64,000 bases of DNA from Clostridia bacterium. GTDB lineage: Bacteria; Bacillota; Clostridia; Christensenellales; CAG-917. The DNA is taken from NCBI GenBank assembly GCA_017553325.1, contig JAFZMH010000008.1, positions 244,964-308,963 on the forward strand, read 5' to 3'. Below are positions 8,410 through 15,816 of the stretch, piece by piece. The position numbers were made by a program, and so were the translations under genes. The notes beneath the pieces were generated by a model. It had not been told where the DNA came from. It made no database searches and saw nothing but the letters and a program-made list of their open reading frames with translations. Within the stretch, counting starts at the first letter, position 1, and every line of letters begins with the position of its first letter.

Positions 8410-9077
8410 GTTTTATTTGAAGAGGAAGAATTTTTTGTCGTTTCGTTCTGTTCGCGGATATAACTCACTACCATACGGCGCATATTCTTTTCGGAGACGT
8501 GGCGGATGAATTTGTCCTCTCCGCCGAACATAACGACTATCGTCTTGAAGAGGATTTCCGCGTCGAGTTTCAGCGTGCGAACCTTCGTGTATTCGACGTC
8601 GTAATAACTGCGTTCTTTGGAGGACAGATGTCCGTTGCCTCTGATTTGCGCCAGTCCGCTCATGCCGGGCTTTACGGAGAATTTTTGTAGCTCCCACGGC
8701 TCGTAATGCGCAAGGTATTCGACCTTCAATGGACGCGGTCCTATGAGGCTCATATCGCCTCTTATGACGTTAAAGAGTTGCAAGAACTCGTCCAGTTTGA
8801 AACGTCTTATCCACTTGCCGATTCGCGTCAGGTTGGCGTTGTCGTTTCTGATTACGGGGTGGTTTACGTCAAATGGCACGTCAATCGTTTTCATCGTGCG
8901 GAACTTGTACATTTTGAAAATCTTTTGGTCCTTGCCCACGCGCTCTTGTTTGAAAATGATGGGACCTTTGCTGTCAATCGCAATCAATATGCCGACGATT
9001 ATAAAAAGCGGGAACAAAAAGATTATTCCGAGCAGAGAAAAAATAAAATCGCAGACGGCTTTGCAAAACTTATACAT
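8394..9077 (-). CDS. Polyprenyl-phosphate sugar-1-phosphate transferase (small phosphoglycosyl transferase)
   Basis: Transfers a sugar phosphate from a UDP-sugar to undecaprenyl phosphate, the first membrane step of polysaccharide assembly. The 227-residue protein has the short PglC/EpsL layout. A re-entrant hydrophobic helix lies at residues 7-33, followed by K-Q-x-R-V-G, then FKMYKFRTM. The catalytic LDE is followed by QLFNVIRGDMSLIGPRP, and then PGMSGLAQI. It lacks the N-terminal four-helix bundle of WcaJ/WbaP. The Ser-rich tail is extra. The start overlaps the end of the Wzy-like gene by 8 bases, so the two are translationally coupled. The donor sugar cannot be deduced. Confidence 0.93.
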   Translation of the reverse strand: MYKFCKAVCDFIFSLLGIIFLFPLFIIVGILIAIDSKGPIIFKQERVGKDQKIFKMYKFRTMKTIDVPFDVNHPVIRNDNANLTRIGKWIRRFKLDEFLQLFNVIRGDMSLIGPRPLKVEYLAHYEPWELQKFSVKPGMSGLAQIRGNGHLSSKERSYYDVEYTKVRTLKLDAEILFKTIVVMFGGEDKFIRHVSEKNMRRMVVSYIREQNETTKNSSSSNKTKKAD

Positions 9078-10596
9078 TCTTTGCCTCCGCTTGCGATTTA
9101 ACGTTTTCGGGTTGGGCTTCTTCAGCTTGGACAGGTACGCTCTCAGGCTCTTGATTTGGAACCAAAGGTTCCAAAACGTACTCCTCGTTCATAAGTCTGT
9201 CGTCAAGCAGGAGTTGTTCCTTGTGGTGCTTTTCTATCGTTGCAAACATGATGAAAACTATCATCATGGTGGGGAGAGGAACGAAGGTACCCGTGTCTAT
9301 CATCGAGTAGAGTTCAAACCCCAGTAGCGACAGGAAAGAGAACAAAATGAACGTGTCCTTGAAGATGTTTTTGAAAATTACTTTCGCGCGTTTTAAATAG
9401 TTCCAACCGTATGCGATGATGCCGACGATACCCATGCTTCCCACGACTTGGAAGAAGGTGGAGTGGAACCAATAGAACACGATTTCTTCCACGTGGTTTT
9501 CGTAGTCGGGACCGTCGTAGCCTGTGCCGACGCCGAATATCGGATGAGCGGCAAATTGATGCAAAGCGTCTTTGTAGAGGAGTATACGGCTGGAAGATTT
9601 GAGCCCGTCCTCGAATATTCCGCTTATTATCGCTTTGATTTTGTCAAAGACAAACGCAAGGGCGGTGAGGGCAACGATTATGAGACATATGATGATTATC
9701 AAACTCTCGGACTTGTTCTTTGATTTCAAAATTGTGGCGACGAGAACTATCGGCGCGGTGACAACCGCAAACAGCAACCCGCCGCGGGAGTATGCCGAGA
9801 CTATTCCCAAATAGTGTATGACGCCAACAAGGATATACGGAGTGGGGTGTTCTTTTTTTGTCGCGAGGTAGAAACACATGGGAGCCGAGAGGAGCAAAAG
9901 CGTCGCGACGTTGTTGTCTATGCCCCAGCCCAAGTCTATCCACTCGTGAGAGGACCATTCCTCGATAGGGGTGCCTATGCGGTTTCTGATATAATACGTA
10001 ATCATTTCACCGACCAAGATGAGCCCCATCCACATAAATATCTTTGCAAAATACGTTGATGTCTCGCCGTACGGGGTGCCTCTCGTATAGTTCGTCCACG
10101 CAAAATAAATGAAGAAAACTCCCACGCCGAGGAGGAGCGAATATGTGAGCGCGCCCGTCCATCTCGCAAGCGAGATGCAGGTGCAACCGCCGATGAGTAG
10201 CGCAATCGAAATGAGTATCTGAGACGCGCCGAGTTCTCCGAGAGAAAAGCGTCTCGGATGATAGAAAATCAAATGGAATACGATTGCGAGTATGAGGGGT
10301 ATCAGGCAGGGGAGATACGGATAATAAACCGACAAGTCGGAGGTGTCCGAAATGCAGAACGCCACGTAAAAAAGAATGGGGATGAGCGGTTTGATGTCGT
10401 CCATTATGACGAGCAAAACCGTCGCGAAAATGATTATGGCAAAAAACCCGATAAGCATAATTCCGCTTATCCAAGAAGCGAGTATCAGCGCGGCAAGCAC
10501 GGCAAGATACAGGTCCGAATAAAAGAATTTTGTCAGCCACTTCGGTCTTTTTTCGAAAGCGGCAATCATTTTGGCTCGTAGATTAGTTGTGCTCAT
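9070..10596 (-). CDS. O-antigen ligase/polymerase family membrane protein (Wzy/WaaL fold)
   Basis: A polytopic membrane protein of 508 residues with about a dozen hydrophobic helices. A large extracytoplasmic loop near the C-terminal third contains YKDALHQFAAHPIFGVGTGYDG, and SAYSRGG lies earlier; both are typical of the Wzy_C/O-antigen ligase family. It either polymerises lipid-linked repeat units or ligates a finished chain. Which of these is unclear, because the neighbouring genes encode an ABC exporter rather than a Wzx flippase. The tail is a hydrophilic Glu/Pro/Ala-rich extension. The promoter is clear, but no good ribosome site precedes ATG 10596. Confidence 0.85.
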   Translation of the reverse strand: MSTTNLRAKMIAAFEKRPKWLTKFFYSDLYLAVLAALILASWISGIMLIGFFAIIIFATVLLVIMDDIKPLIPILFYVAFCISDTSDLSVYYPYLPCLIPLILAIVFHLIFYHPRRFSLGELGASQILISIALLIGGCTCISLARWTGALTYSLLLGVGVFFIYFAWTNYTRGTPYGETSTYFAKIFMWMGLILVGEMITYYIRNRIGTPIEEWSSHEWIDLGWGIDNNVATLLLLSAPMCFYLATKKEHPTPYILVGVIHYLGIVSAYSRGGLLFAVVTAPIVLVATILKSKNKSESLIIIICLIIVALTALAFVFDKIKAIISGIFEDGLKSSSRILLYKDALHQFAAHPIFGVGTGYDGPDYENHVEEIVFYWFHSTFFQVVGSMGIVGIIAYGWNYLKRAKVIFKNIFKDTFILFSFLSLLGFELYSMIDTGTFVPLPTMMIVFIMFATIEKHHKEQLLLDDRLMNEEYVLEPLVPNQEPESVPVQAEEAQPENVKSQAEAKNV

Positions 10597-10626
10597 TTGT
10601 ACGAATTATCTGCATATATTTCAAAC

Positions 10627-10655
10627 ATTATATCATATATGTATCAATAAAGCAA
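10627..10655 (-). promoter_or_regulatory. Promoter of the wzy-like/sugar transferase operon
   Basis: On the minus strand, TTGCTT (10655-10650) and TATAAT (10632-10627) are 17 bases apart. The leader is about 24 bases. The promoter is divergent from the exporter promoter. Confidence 0.7.
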
Positions 10656-10713
10656 ATTCTATTTACATTTTTATACATACTTTAATTCTATATATTCCTT
10701 AAGATTACATAAA

Positions 10714-10743
10714 TTGACATATTCTGCGCGCGTATGATAAAAT
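10714..10743 (+). promoter_or_regulatory. Promoter of the wzm-wzt-glf operon
   Basis: TTGACA (10714-10719) and TAAAAT (10738-10743) have an 18-base spacer. Transcription should begin near 10750. Confidence 0.65.
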
Positions 10744-10788
10744 AAACAAAACACTTGCTTGGTCGAGCGTGTTTTGGACATACTACTA

Positions 10789-11631
10789 ATGACCGAGCGT
10801 GTAAATCGTATGGCGCAAAATATTATCGCAAAAAGACAAATAAAAGCCAACGCGCTTCAATTCAAAAAATCCGTGGTCATAATGTGGGCCATGGTGAAGA
10901 AGAATATCAAAAACCAGTACCGCAGGTCGGTGTTGGGTATTTTGTGGACCGTTCTCAATCCGCTTCTCACCATGCTCGTTATGGCGTTTGTTTTTGCGAA
11001 TATCTTTGGGCGTGGCAATATAAACATGGATTATCCGGTTTATATTCTTTCGGGAACTATCGTATTCGGACTCATGAGAACCGCTACGGTGACCGCGCTT
11101 CCTTGTATGGTCAACAATCACGATTTGCTCACCAAGACGCGCGTTCCGTATTTTGTATTTCCTGCGTCAAACGTGGTTTCGTCTCTGGTGAATTTCGGGT
11201 TTTCGCTTATTGCGCTTATCGCCGTTATGCTCATACGTTTACCGCACGGCGTCGAGTTCCACTGGACTTTGGTCATGATTTTGGCGTGGTTGCCCGCGAT
11301 ATTCCTGTTTTCGTTGGGGCTCTCTCTCGTGCTATGTTCAGTGTACGTGAGATTTAGAGATATAAAACATTTATATAATGTTTTCCTTACGCTTTGGTAT
11401 TATATCACGCCGGTTTTCTATTCGATAACTCAGTTGGAAGATCCAACCGTCCAAAAAGTGTTGGTTATCAACCCAATGCTACATTATTTGGAATATTTCA
11501 GGAGTTTGATTTTGGGCGTTGTGCCGAGTTGGCAGACGCACGTTCTCATATACGCAATCGGCATCGTGACGATGTTGCTCGGCTGGCTCGTCTTTAAGAC
11601 GCAGAGAAAGTCGTTTATTATCTACATTTAA
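10789..11631 (+). CDS. wzm: ABC-2 type polysaccharide export permease (Wzm/TagG type)
   Basis: Membrane half of an ABC exporter for a lipid-linked polysaccharide or teichoic acid-like polymer. Start at ATG 10789 gives 280 residues; ATG 10810 is an alternative, and neither has a strong ribosome site. The cytoplasmic amphipathic N-terminus has KNIKNQYRRSVLGILWTVLNP, the usual entry to this family. Six hydrophobic helices follow, with the late motif VRFRDIKHL and the ending NPMLHYLEYFRSLILG. The ATPase gene begins a few bases after the stop, forming the standard pair. Partner: the product of 11639-12433. Confidence 0.9.
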   Translation: MTERVNRMAQNIIAKRQIKANALQFKKSVVIMWAMVKKNIKNQYRRSVLGILWTVLNPLLTMLVMAFVFANIFGRGNINMDYPVYILSGTIVFGLMRTATVTALPCMVNNHDLLTKTRVPYFVFPASNVVSSLVNFGFSLIALIAVMLIRLPHGVEFHWTLVMILAWLPAIFLFSLGLSLVLCSVYVRFRDIKHLYNVFLTLWYYITPVFYSITQLEDPTVQKVLVINPMLHYLEYFRSLILGVVPSWQTHVLIYAIGIVTMLLGWLVFKTQRKSFIIYI

Positions 11632-11638
11632 GGTGAGT

Positions 11639-12433
11639 ATGGAAGAAAGAGTTTTGCCGGAAGAAATAGAATCGTTATCCTTCCAAGAAGACAAGGATCT
11701 CTTGGTCGACGTCCACGACGTGTCGATCAAATTCCGCATGCCCACCGAAAAGATTGACAATCTCAAGGAATTTGCAATCAAGTTTTTGAAGCGTCAAATC
11801 AAATACGACGATTTTTGGGCGGTGAAGAACGTAAGTTTGCAAGTAAGGCGCGGCGAGAGCCTTGCGCTTATCGGCAGAAACGGCGCGGGCAAGTCTACGC
11901 TTCTCCGTATGATAGCCGGCATTCTTGAACCGAACGAAGGCTATATCGAGACGAAAGGCAATATGGTGCCTCTTTTGAAACTCGGCGCGGGCTTCGATAT
12001 GAACGCCACGGGCAGGGAAAACGTCTTTTTGAACGGAGCGATGCTCGGTTTCAGCCGTAAAGAGATGACGGAAAAATACGACAGTATCGTCGAGTTTTCA
12101 GAGCTTCAAAAATTTATGAACGTTCCGCTCAAAAACTACTCGCAAGGTATGCTTTCCCGTCTCGGCTTTTCTATCGCCGTCGACGTGCATCCCGACATAT
12201 TGCTCGTGGACGAGATTTTGGGCGTCGGAGACATCCCGTTCCAAAAGAAATGCTCGAACAAGATTCACGAACTCAAAGACGAGGGCGCGACGTTTATCGT
12301 CGTATCGCACAGTATGAGCGCGATAAAAGACCTCTGCAACAAAGCTATATGGCTCAAAGAGGGCAGCGTTGTGATGAACGGGACAACGGACGACGTGGTT
12401 GCCGCGTATCTCAAAGAATGCAACACTTTGTAA
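11639..12433 (+). CDS. wzt: ABC exporter ATP-binding protein (Wzt/TagH type)
   Basis: ATPase that powers export through the preceding permease. The Walker A motif is GRNGAGKST, the signature region reads YSQGMLSRLGFSIA, the Walker B motif is ILLVDE followed by ILGVGD, and the switch His is in VVSHS. There are 264 residues. It ends soon after the nucleotide-binding domain, so the C-terminal carbohydrate-binding domain of some Wzt proteins is absent; recognition of a chain-end cap is therefore not expected. ATG 11639 is preferred to GTG 11633 because AAGG lies five bases upstream of it. The gene is almost contiguous with wzm and glf. Confidence 0.9.
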   Translation: MEERVLPEEIESLSFQEDKDLLVDVHDVSIKFRMPTEKIDNLKEFAIKFLKRQIKYDDFWAVKNVSLQVRRGESLALIGRNGAGKSTLLRMIAGILEPNEGYIETKGNMVPLLKLGAGFDMNATGRENVFLNGAMLGFSRKEMTEKYDSIVEFSELQKFMNVPLKNYSQGMLSRLGFSIAVDVHPDILLVDEILGVGDIPFQKKCSNKIHELKDEGATFIVVSHSMSAIKDLCNKAIWLKEGSVVMNGTTDDVVAAYLKECNTL

Positions 12434-12434
12434 A

Positions 12435-13550
12435 ATGATTTGCGATTTCACAAAAAATTATGATTATCTTGTAGTCGGCGCGGGTTTTTTCGGCGCCGCT
12501 TTTGCGCGCATTATGACGGACGCGGGCAAGACTTGTCTTGTGATAGACAAGAGAAATCATATCGGCGGAAACGCATACACCGAACAAGTCGACGGAATCG
12601 AAGTGCACAAATACGGCGCGCATATTTTCCACACCTCAAACGAAGAGGTTTGGGGTTTTGCGAACAGATTTGCAAAATTCAACGATTTCGTAAACACGCC
12701 GTTGGCATTTTTCAAAGGCAAGTATTTCAATCTTCCTTTCAACATGAACACTTTCCGCGAACTGTGGGGAGTTGAAACCGCGGAAGAGGCAAAGGCTAAG
12801 ATTGCATCTCAAACGATTGACGTCGCCGAGCCGAAAAATCTCGAAGAGCAGGCTTTAAAACTTGTCGGACGCGACGTTTACGAGACGCTCATCAAGGGTT
12901 ATACGGAAAAACAGTGGGGCAGAGACGCAAAGGACCTTCCCGCTTTTATCATCAAGCGCGTGCCTTTCAGATTTGATTTTAACAACAATTATTTCAACGA
13001 CAAATATCAAGGCGTTCCAGTCGGCGGGTTTACCGCTATGATTGAAAAAATGCTCGACGGCATCGACGTTCGCCTTGGAGTTGATTTTGCAGAACTCAAG
13101 GTTTATGCAGACAAAATCGCGCGAAAAACCGTTTATTCTGGTATGATTGACGAGTATTATGATTTCTGTTTCGGGCATCTTAAATACAGGACTTTGCGCT
13201 TTGAAACCGAGCGAGTCGAGGTGAAACGATATCAACGGTCCGCAGTCGTAAATTATACCGAAAGGGCGATTCCGTATACGAGAATTATCGACCATAAGCA
13301 GTTTGAATTCGGCAATCAAGATTACAGCATAATAACAAAAGAGTATCCTGCCGAATGGGGCGAAGGCACTATCCCTTATTATCCGATTAACGACGATGAA
13401 AACAATGGACTCTATGCCAAGTACCGCGCAAAAGCCGATGAGGAACCGCGCGTGCTGTTCGGTGGACGTCTTGGAGCGTACAGCTATCTCGATATGGACA
13501 AAGTCGTGTTGATGGCGATGAATCTTGCAAAGAAAGAATTGTCCGAGTGA
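12435..13550 (+). CDS. glf: UDP-galactopyranose mutase
   Basis: A flavoenzyme converting UDP-galactopyranose to UDP-galactofuranose. The N-terminal FAD-binding motif is VVGAGFFGA, followed by VIDKRNHIGGNAYT, and then the family block KYGAHIFHT. The C-terminal part has ITKEYPAEWG, YYPI, and the final FGGRLGAYSYLDMD, all typical of Glf. There are 371 residues. ATG 12435 lies one base after the wzt stop, so coupled translation is likely; the frame extends upstream inside wzt but without a start signal. Presence of glf implies galactofuranose in the exported polymer, unless the enzyme serves another pathway. Confidence 0.95.
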   Translation: MICDFTKNYDYLVVGAGFFGAAFARIMTDAGKTCLVIDKRNHIGGNAYTEQVDGIEVHKYGAHIFHTSNEEVWGFANRFAKFNDFVNTPLAFFKGKYFNLPFNMNTFRELWGVETAEEAKAKIASQTIDVAEPKNLEEQALKLVGRDVYETLIKGYTEKQWGRDAKDLPAFIIKRVPFRFDFNNNYFNDKYQGVPVGGFTAMIEKMLDGIDVRLGVDFAELKVYADKIARKTVYSGMIDEYYDFCFGHLKYRTLRFETERVEVKRYQRSAVVNYTERAIPYTRIIDHKQFEFGNQDYSIITKEYPAEWGEGTIPYYPINDDENNGLYAKYRAKADEEPRVLFGGRLGAYSYLDMDKVVLMAMNLAKKELSE

Positions 13551-13565
13551 AAAATATTGATTATA

Positions 13566-13597
13566 AAAAACGCATCAAACCGATGCGTTTTTGTTTT
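13566..13597. terminator. Bidirectional terminator between glf and the DUF4422 gene
   Basis: ACGCATC (13570-13576) pairs with GATGCGT (13582-13588). T-runs occur on both strands (TTTTTGTTTTT on plus, TTTTTTATAA on minus). It overlaps the last codons of the minus-strand gene. Confidence 0.8.
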
Positions 13598-14477
13598 TGA
13601 TTTTTGCGGTCTTGCGCTTGCGCTTTAACAGGATGAAGTTGGGGGTGAAGAAAACGATAAGAGGCTTGATTTTGAACAGAAAGCCGGAAGTGTTTTCTTT
13701 GAAATTCCGCTTGCATTCGGCAACCGACTGTTTGAAAGACGGTTTTTTGCCGATATAGAGCACGGGGAGCAAGAGCGGTTTTTTGCCGTTGTTTATGAGG
13801 TGAGCAAAGAATATGCCGGTCAAAATTTCGCTTATAAAGAAGCGCTCCGATTTGTGCGTGGTTTTTTGCTCATATTCCTCCATTACGGAGAATAAAAAGT
13901 TGCAGTAGTCAAAAAAATCGCTCTTTTTTAAGATGAACATGTTGTAAAAGAAGTCCGCTTGACTGCTGACGTACTCTTTTGCGGTATCATAAAAACCTGG
14001 GTGCTTGTTTGATATGATTTCAAGAGCGAGGTCTATATCTTCTTTGTGGTGCGATGCGGAATAGCTTTGGTAGACAGATTTTCTCGGATTTGGCATGGGA
14101 GCAACGAAATCGCATGCGTCGAGCAGATCTTCCGTCAAATTGTTTGCTTTGATTGCATTTTCGATATTATCGAAATTCTTTTGCTCGTAGTAGGCATATT
14201 TGCGAGGCTCGAAAATGAAAAACCGCCTATAATGCATGAGCCCTAAATAATCTGGATCGCCGAGTTTCTCGTAATTTTTGTATGCCCAGTATATCGCCGT
14301 CAGTTCATTGTAAGTTGGGTTTTTTGCAGATATATTCTCACCGTCTGCATCGCTCAAAACATTATCGTCAAAGTCATTCGTTTCGGTTGACAAAGCGGCG
14401 CCTACGCGAATAGGCGTGAAGACGTCGTTTTTGAGAAGTTGAGTTGGTTTGTGATGAACAATGAGTATCTTTATCAT
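13575..14477 (-). CDS. DUF4422 family glycosyltransferase-like protein
   Basis: A capsule/exopolysaccharide-type glycosyltransferase of the DUF4422 family (family assignment from motifs). The N-terminal strand ILIVHHK, the block YNELTAIYWAYKN, and LGLMHYRRFF are the hallmarks. C-terminal residues 265-300 are basic and hydrophobic, suggesting membrane association. There are 300 residues. The gene lies 12 bases downstream of a GT4 gene on the same strand. Base composition is more AT-rich than that of the housekeeping genes around it. The substrate is unknown; the nearby glf makes a galactofuranosyl step possible (inference). Confidence 0.85.
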   Translation of the reverse strand: MIKILIVHHKPTQLLKNDVFTPIRVGAALSTETNDFDDNVLSDADGENISAKNPTYNELTAIYWAYKNYEKLGDPDYLGLMHYRRFFIFEPRKYAYYEQKNFDNIENAIKANNLTEDLLDACDFVAPMPNPRKSVYQSYSASHHKEDIDLALEIISNKHPGFYDTAKEYVSSQADFFYNMFILKKSDFFDYCNFLFSVMEEYEQKTTHKSERFFISEILTGIFFAHLINNGKKPLLLPVLYIGKKPSFKQSVAECKRNFKENTSGFLFKIKPLIVFFTPNFILLKRKRKTAKIKNKNASV

Positions 14478-14489
14478 AATTTTTTTATA

Positions 14490-15581
14490 TCAAAGAATAC
14501 TTTTGTAGTATTCTTCAAGACGTTTTGTTTCGTTTTCTATGTCGAAGTATGAACCGATAAGGGTGTCGTGGATGTCAATTGTCGGACGGTCGTCATAGAC
14601 CATTTGCATAGCGTCCGCCCAGGTTTGCGGGGAGTCTATGTTCAAAAAACCATAGACGCCACCGACATCCGCCTCGTGAGGCACGTGTTTTGACAGAAGC
14701 GTTGGCAAATTCATTGCTTGAGCCTCAACCGCGACACGTCCCAAACCCTCGTAGCGCGAGGGGAGTACGAAGCAGTCAAATGCGGAATAATACTTTTGCA
14801 CGTCGTTCACTTCGTCCAAAATCGACACTCTGTCGCTGATTCCGTAGGAGTTGATGCGGTTTATTATGTCGTTTCTTTCCTTGCCGTCGCCGACGAGCAG
14901 AAGCCTGCCGTTTGGGTTGTTTTTGGCGTATATTGCAAATGCGTCAATCAAAAATTTATAGTTTTTTTGATATACGAAGCGACCTATCGTTCCAAAGACA
15001 AATTCTTCGTCTATGCCGAGGGTGCGCCGCGTCTTTTTGCGTAGTTCGTCATTTGGCGCAAACGCTTCGAGATTTATTGCGTTGTGCAGTACGAACGAAG
15101 TCTTTGCCGTTTTTTCGCCAAATAGCCATTCAATTGCGTGCTCGCTGCATCCTGCGGTGTGCGTCGCAAACGTTTTGGAGAAAGGACGAAGCATATCTTT
15201 GACAATCTTCGTCTTTTCATTTTTGCAGGTGGTATTGTGCGCGTGGCACACTCTGACTTTGACCTTCGCCTGTTTCGCGGCGAGCAAAGATACCGCCGAG
15301 AGGGTGGTGAGGTGGGCGTGAACAATATCGTAGTCGCCTTGTTTCAAGAGCTTTTTGAGTTTTGAAATATGAGAGAGGGGACGTATGGCTTTGGGGACGT
15401 AAAATACGTTTCCGCCCAGTGCTTTTATCTCTTCGTCGAATTTGGACGGAGCATAGGAATAAAAGTCAAATTGAAAATCGTCCCTATCTATATGGCGATA
15501 GAAATTGAGCACGCAACTGATAACTCCGCCCGTCGTGGCGTCGCCAACGATTTGGGCAACTTTAATCTTTCGTTCCTGCAT
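14490..15581 (-). CDS. GT4-family glycosyltransferase
   Basis: A GT-B fold retaining glycosyltransferase of 363 residues. The N-terminal Rossmann half has a Gly-rich loop DATTGGV and IVHAHLT. The C-terminal half has GTIGRFVYQKN, LLLVGDG, and FVLPSRYEGLGRVAVEAQA, the Glu-containing nucleotide-sugar binding motif of the family. It resembles EpsF-type enzymes of exopolysaccharide loci. ATG 15581 has GGGG five bases upstream; GTG 15587 overlaps that site. It forms an operon with the DUF4422 gene. The sugar donor is not predictable. Confidence 0.9.
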   Translation of the reverse strand: MQERKIKVAQIVGDATTGGVISCVLNFYRHIDRDDFQFDFYSYAPSKFDEEIKALGGNVFYVPKAIRPLSHISKLKKLLKQGDYDIVHAHLTTLSAVSLLAAKQAKVKVRVCHAHNTTCKNEKTKIVKDMLRPFSKTFATHTAGCSEHAIEWLFGEKTAKTSFVLHNAINLEAFAPNDELRKKTRRTLGIDEEFVFGTIGRFVYQKNYKFLIDAFAIYAKNNPNGRLLLVGDGKERNDIINRINSYGISDRVSILDEVNDVQKYYSAFDCFVLPSRYEGLGRVAVEAQAMNLPTLLSKHVPHEADVGGVYGFLNIDSPQTWADAMQMVYDDRPTIDIHDTLIGSYFDIENETKRLEEYYKSIL

Positions 15582-15603
15582 AGACACCCCTTTTGATACT
15601 AAT

Positions 15604-15632
15604 AGTTTATCACATTATGATTGTAATAGCAA
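15604..15632 (-). promoter_or_regulatory. Promoter of the GT4/DUF4422 operon
   Basis: On the minus strand, TTGCTA (15632-15627) and TAAACT (15609-15604) are separated by 17 bases, about 22 bases upstream of the ATG. Confidence 0.5.
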
Positions 15633-15673
15633 ACCCAAATTTATTAAGTTATATTTATATCGAAAAACCTTTT

Positions 15674-15708
15674 AACGCGCGCGGTAAAGGTACGCGCGGC
15701 GTTTTTCT
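15674..15708 (+). terminator. Terminator-like hairpin with no gene upstream on its strand
   Basis: AACGCGCGCG (15674-15683) pairs with CGCGCGGCGTT (15693-15703) with one bulged base, followed by TTTTTC. It reads as a plus-strand terminator, but the nearest upstream gene is on the minus strand. It may be an attenuator in the leader of the lipoprotein gene at 15817, or it may stop stray transcription. Confidence 0.4.
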
Positions 15709-15816
15709 TTGCGGAAAAATTAAAGAACAATTAAAAGATTTTTTTCAAACTTAAATGTGTTTTTAAGGCTTGACGTTTAGACTGAAGGCAAGAAAAACGA
15801 AAAAGAGGTGATATTT

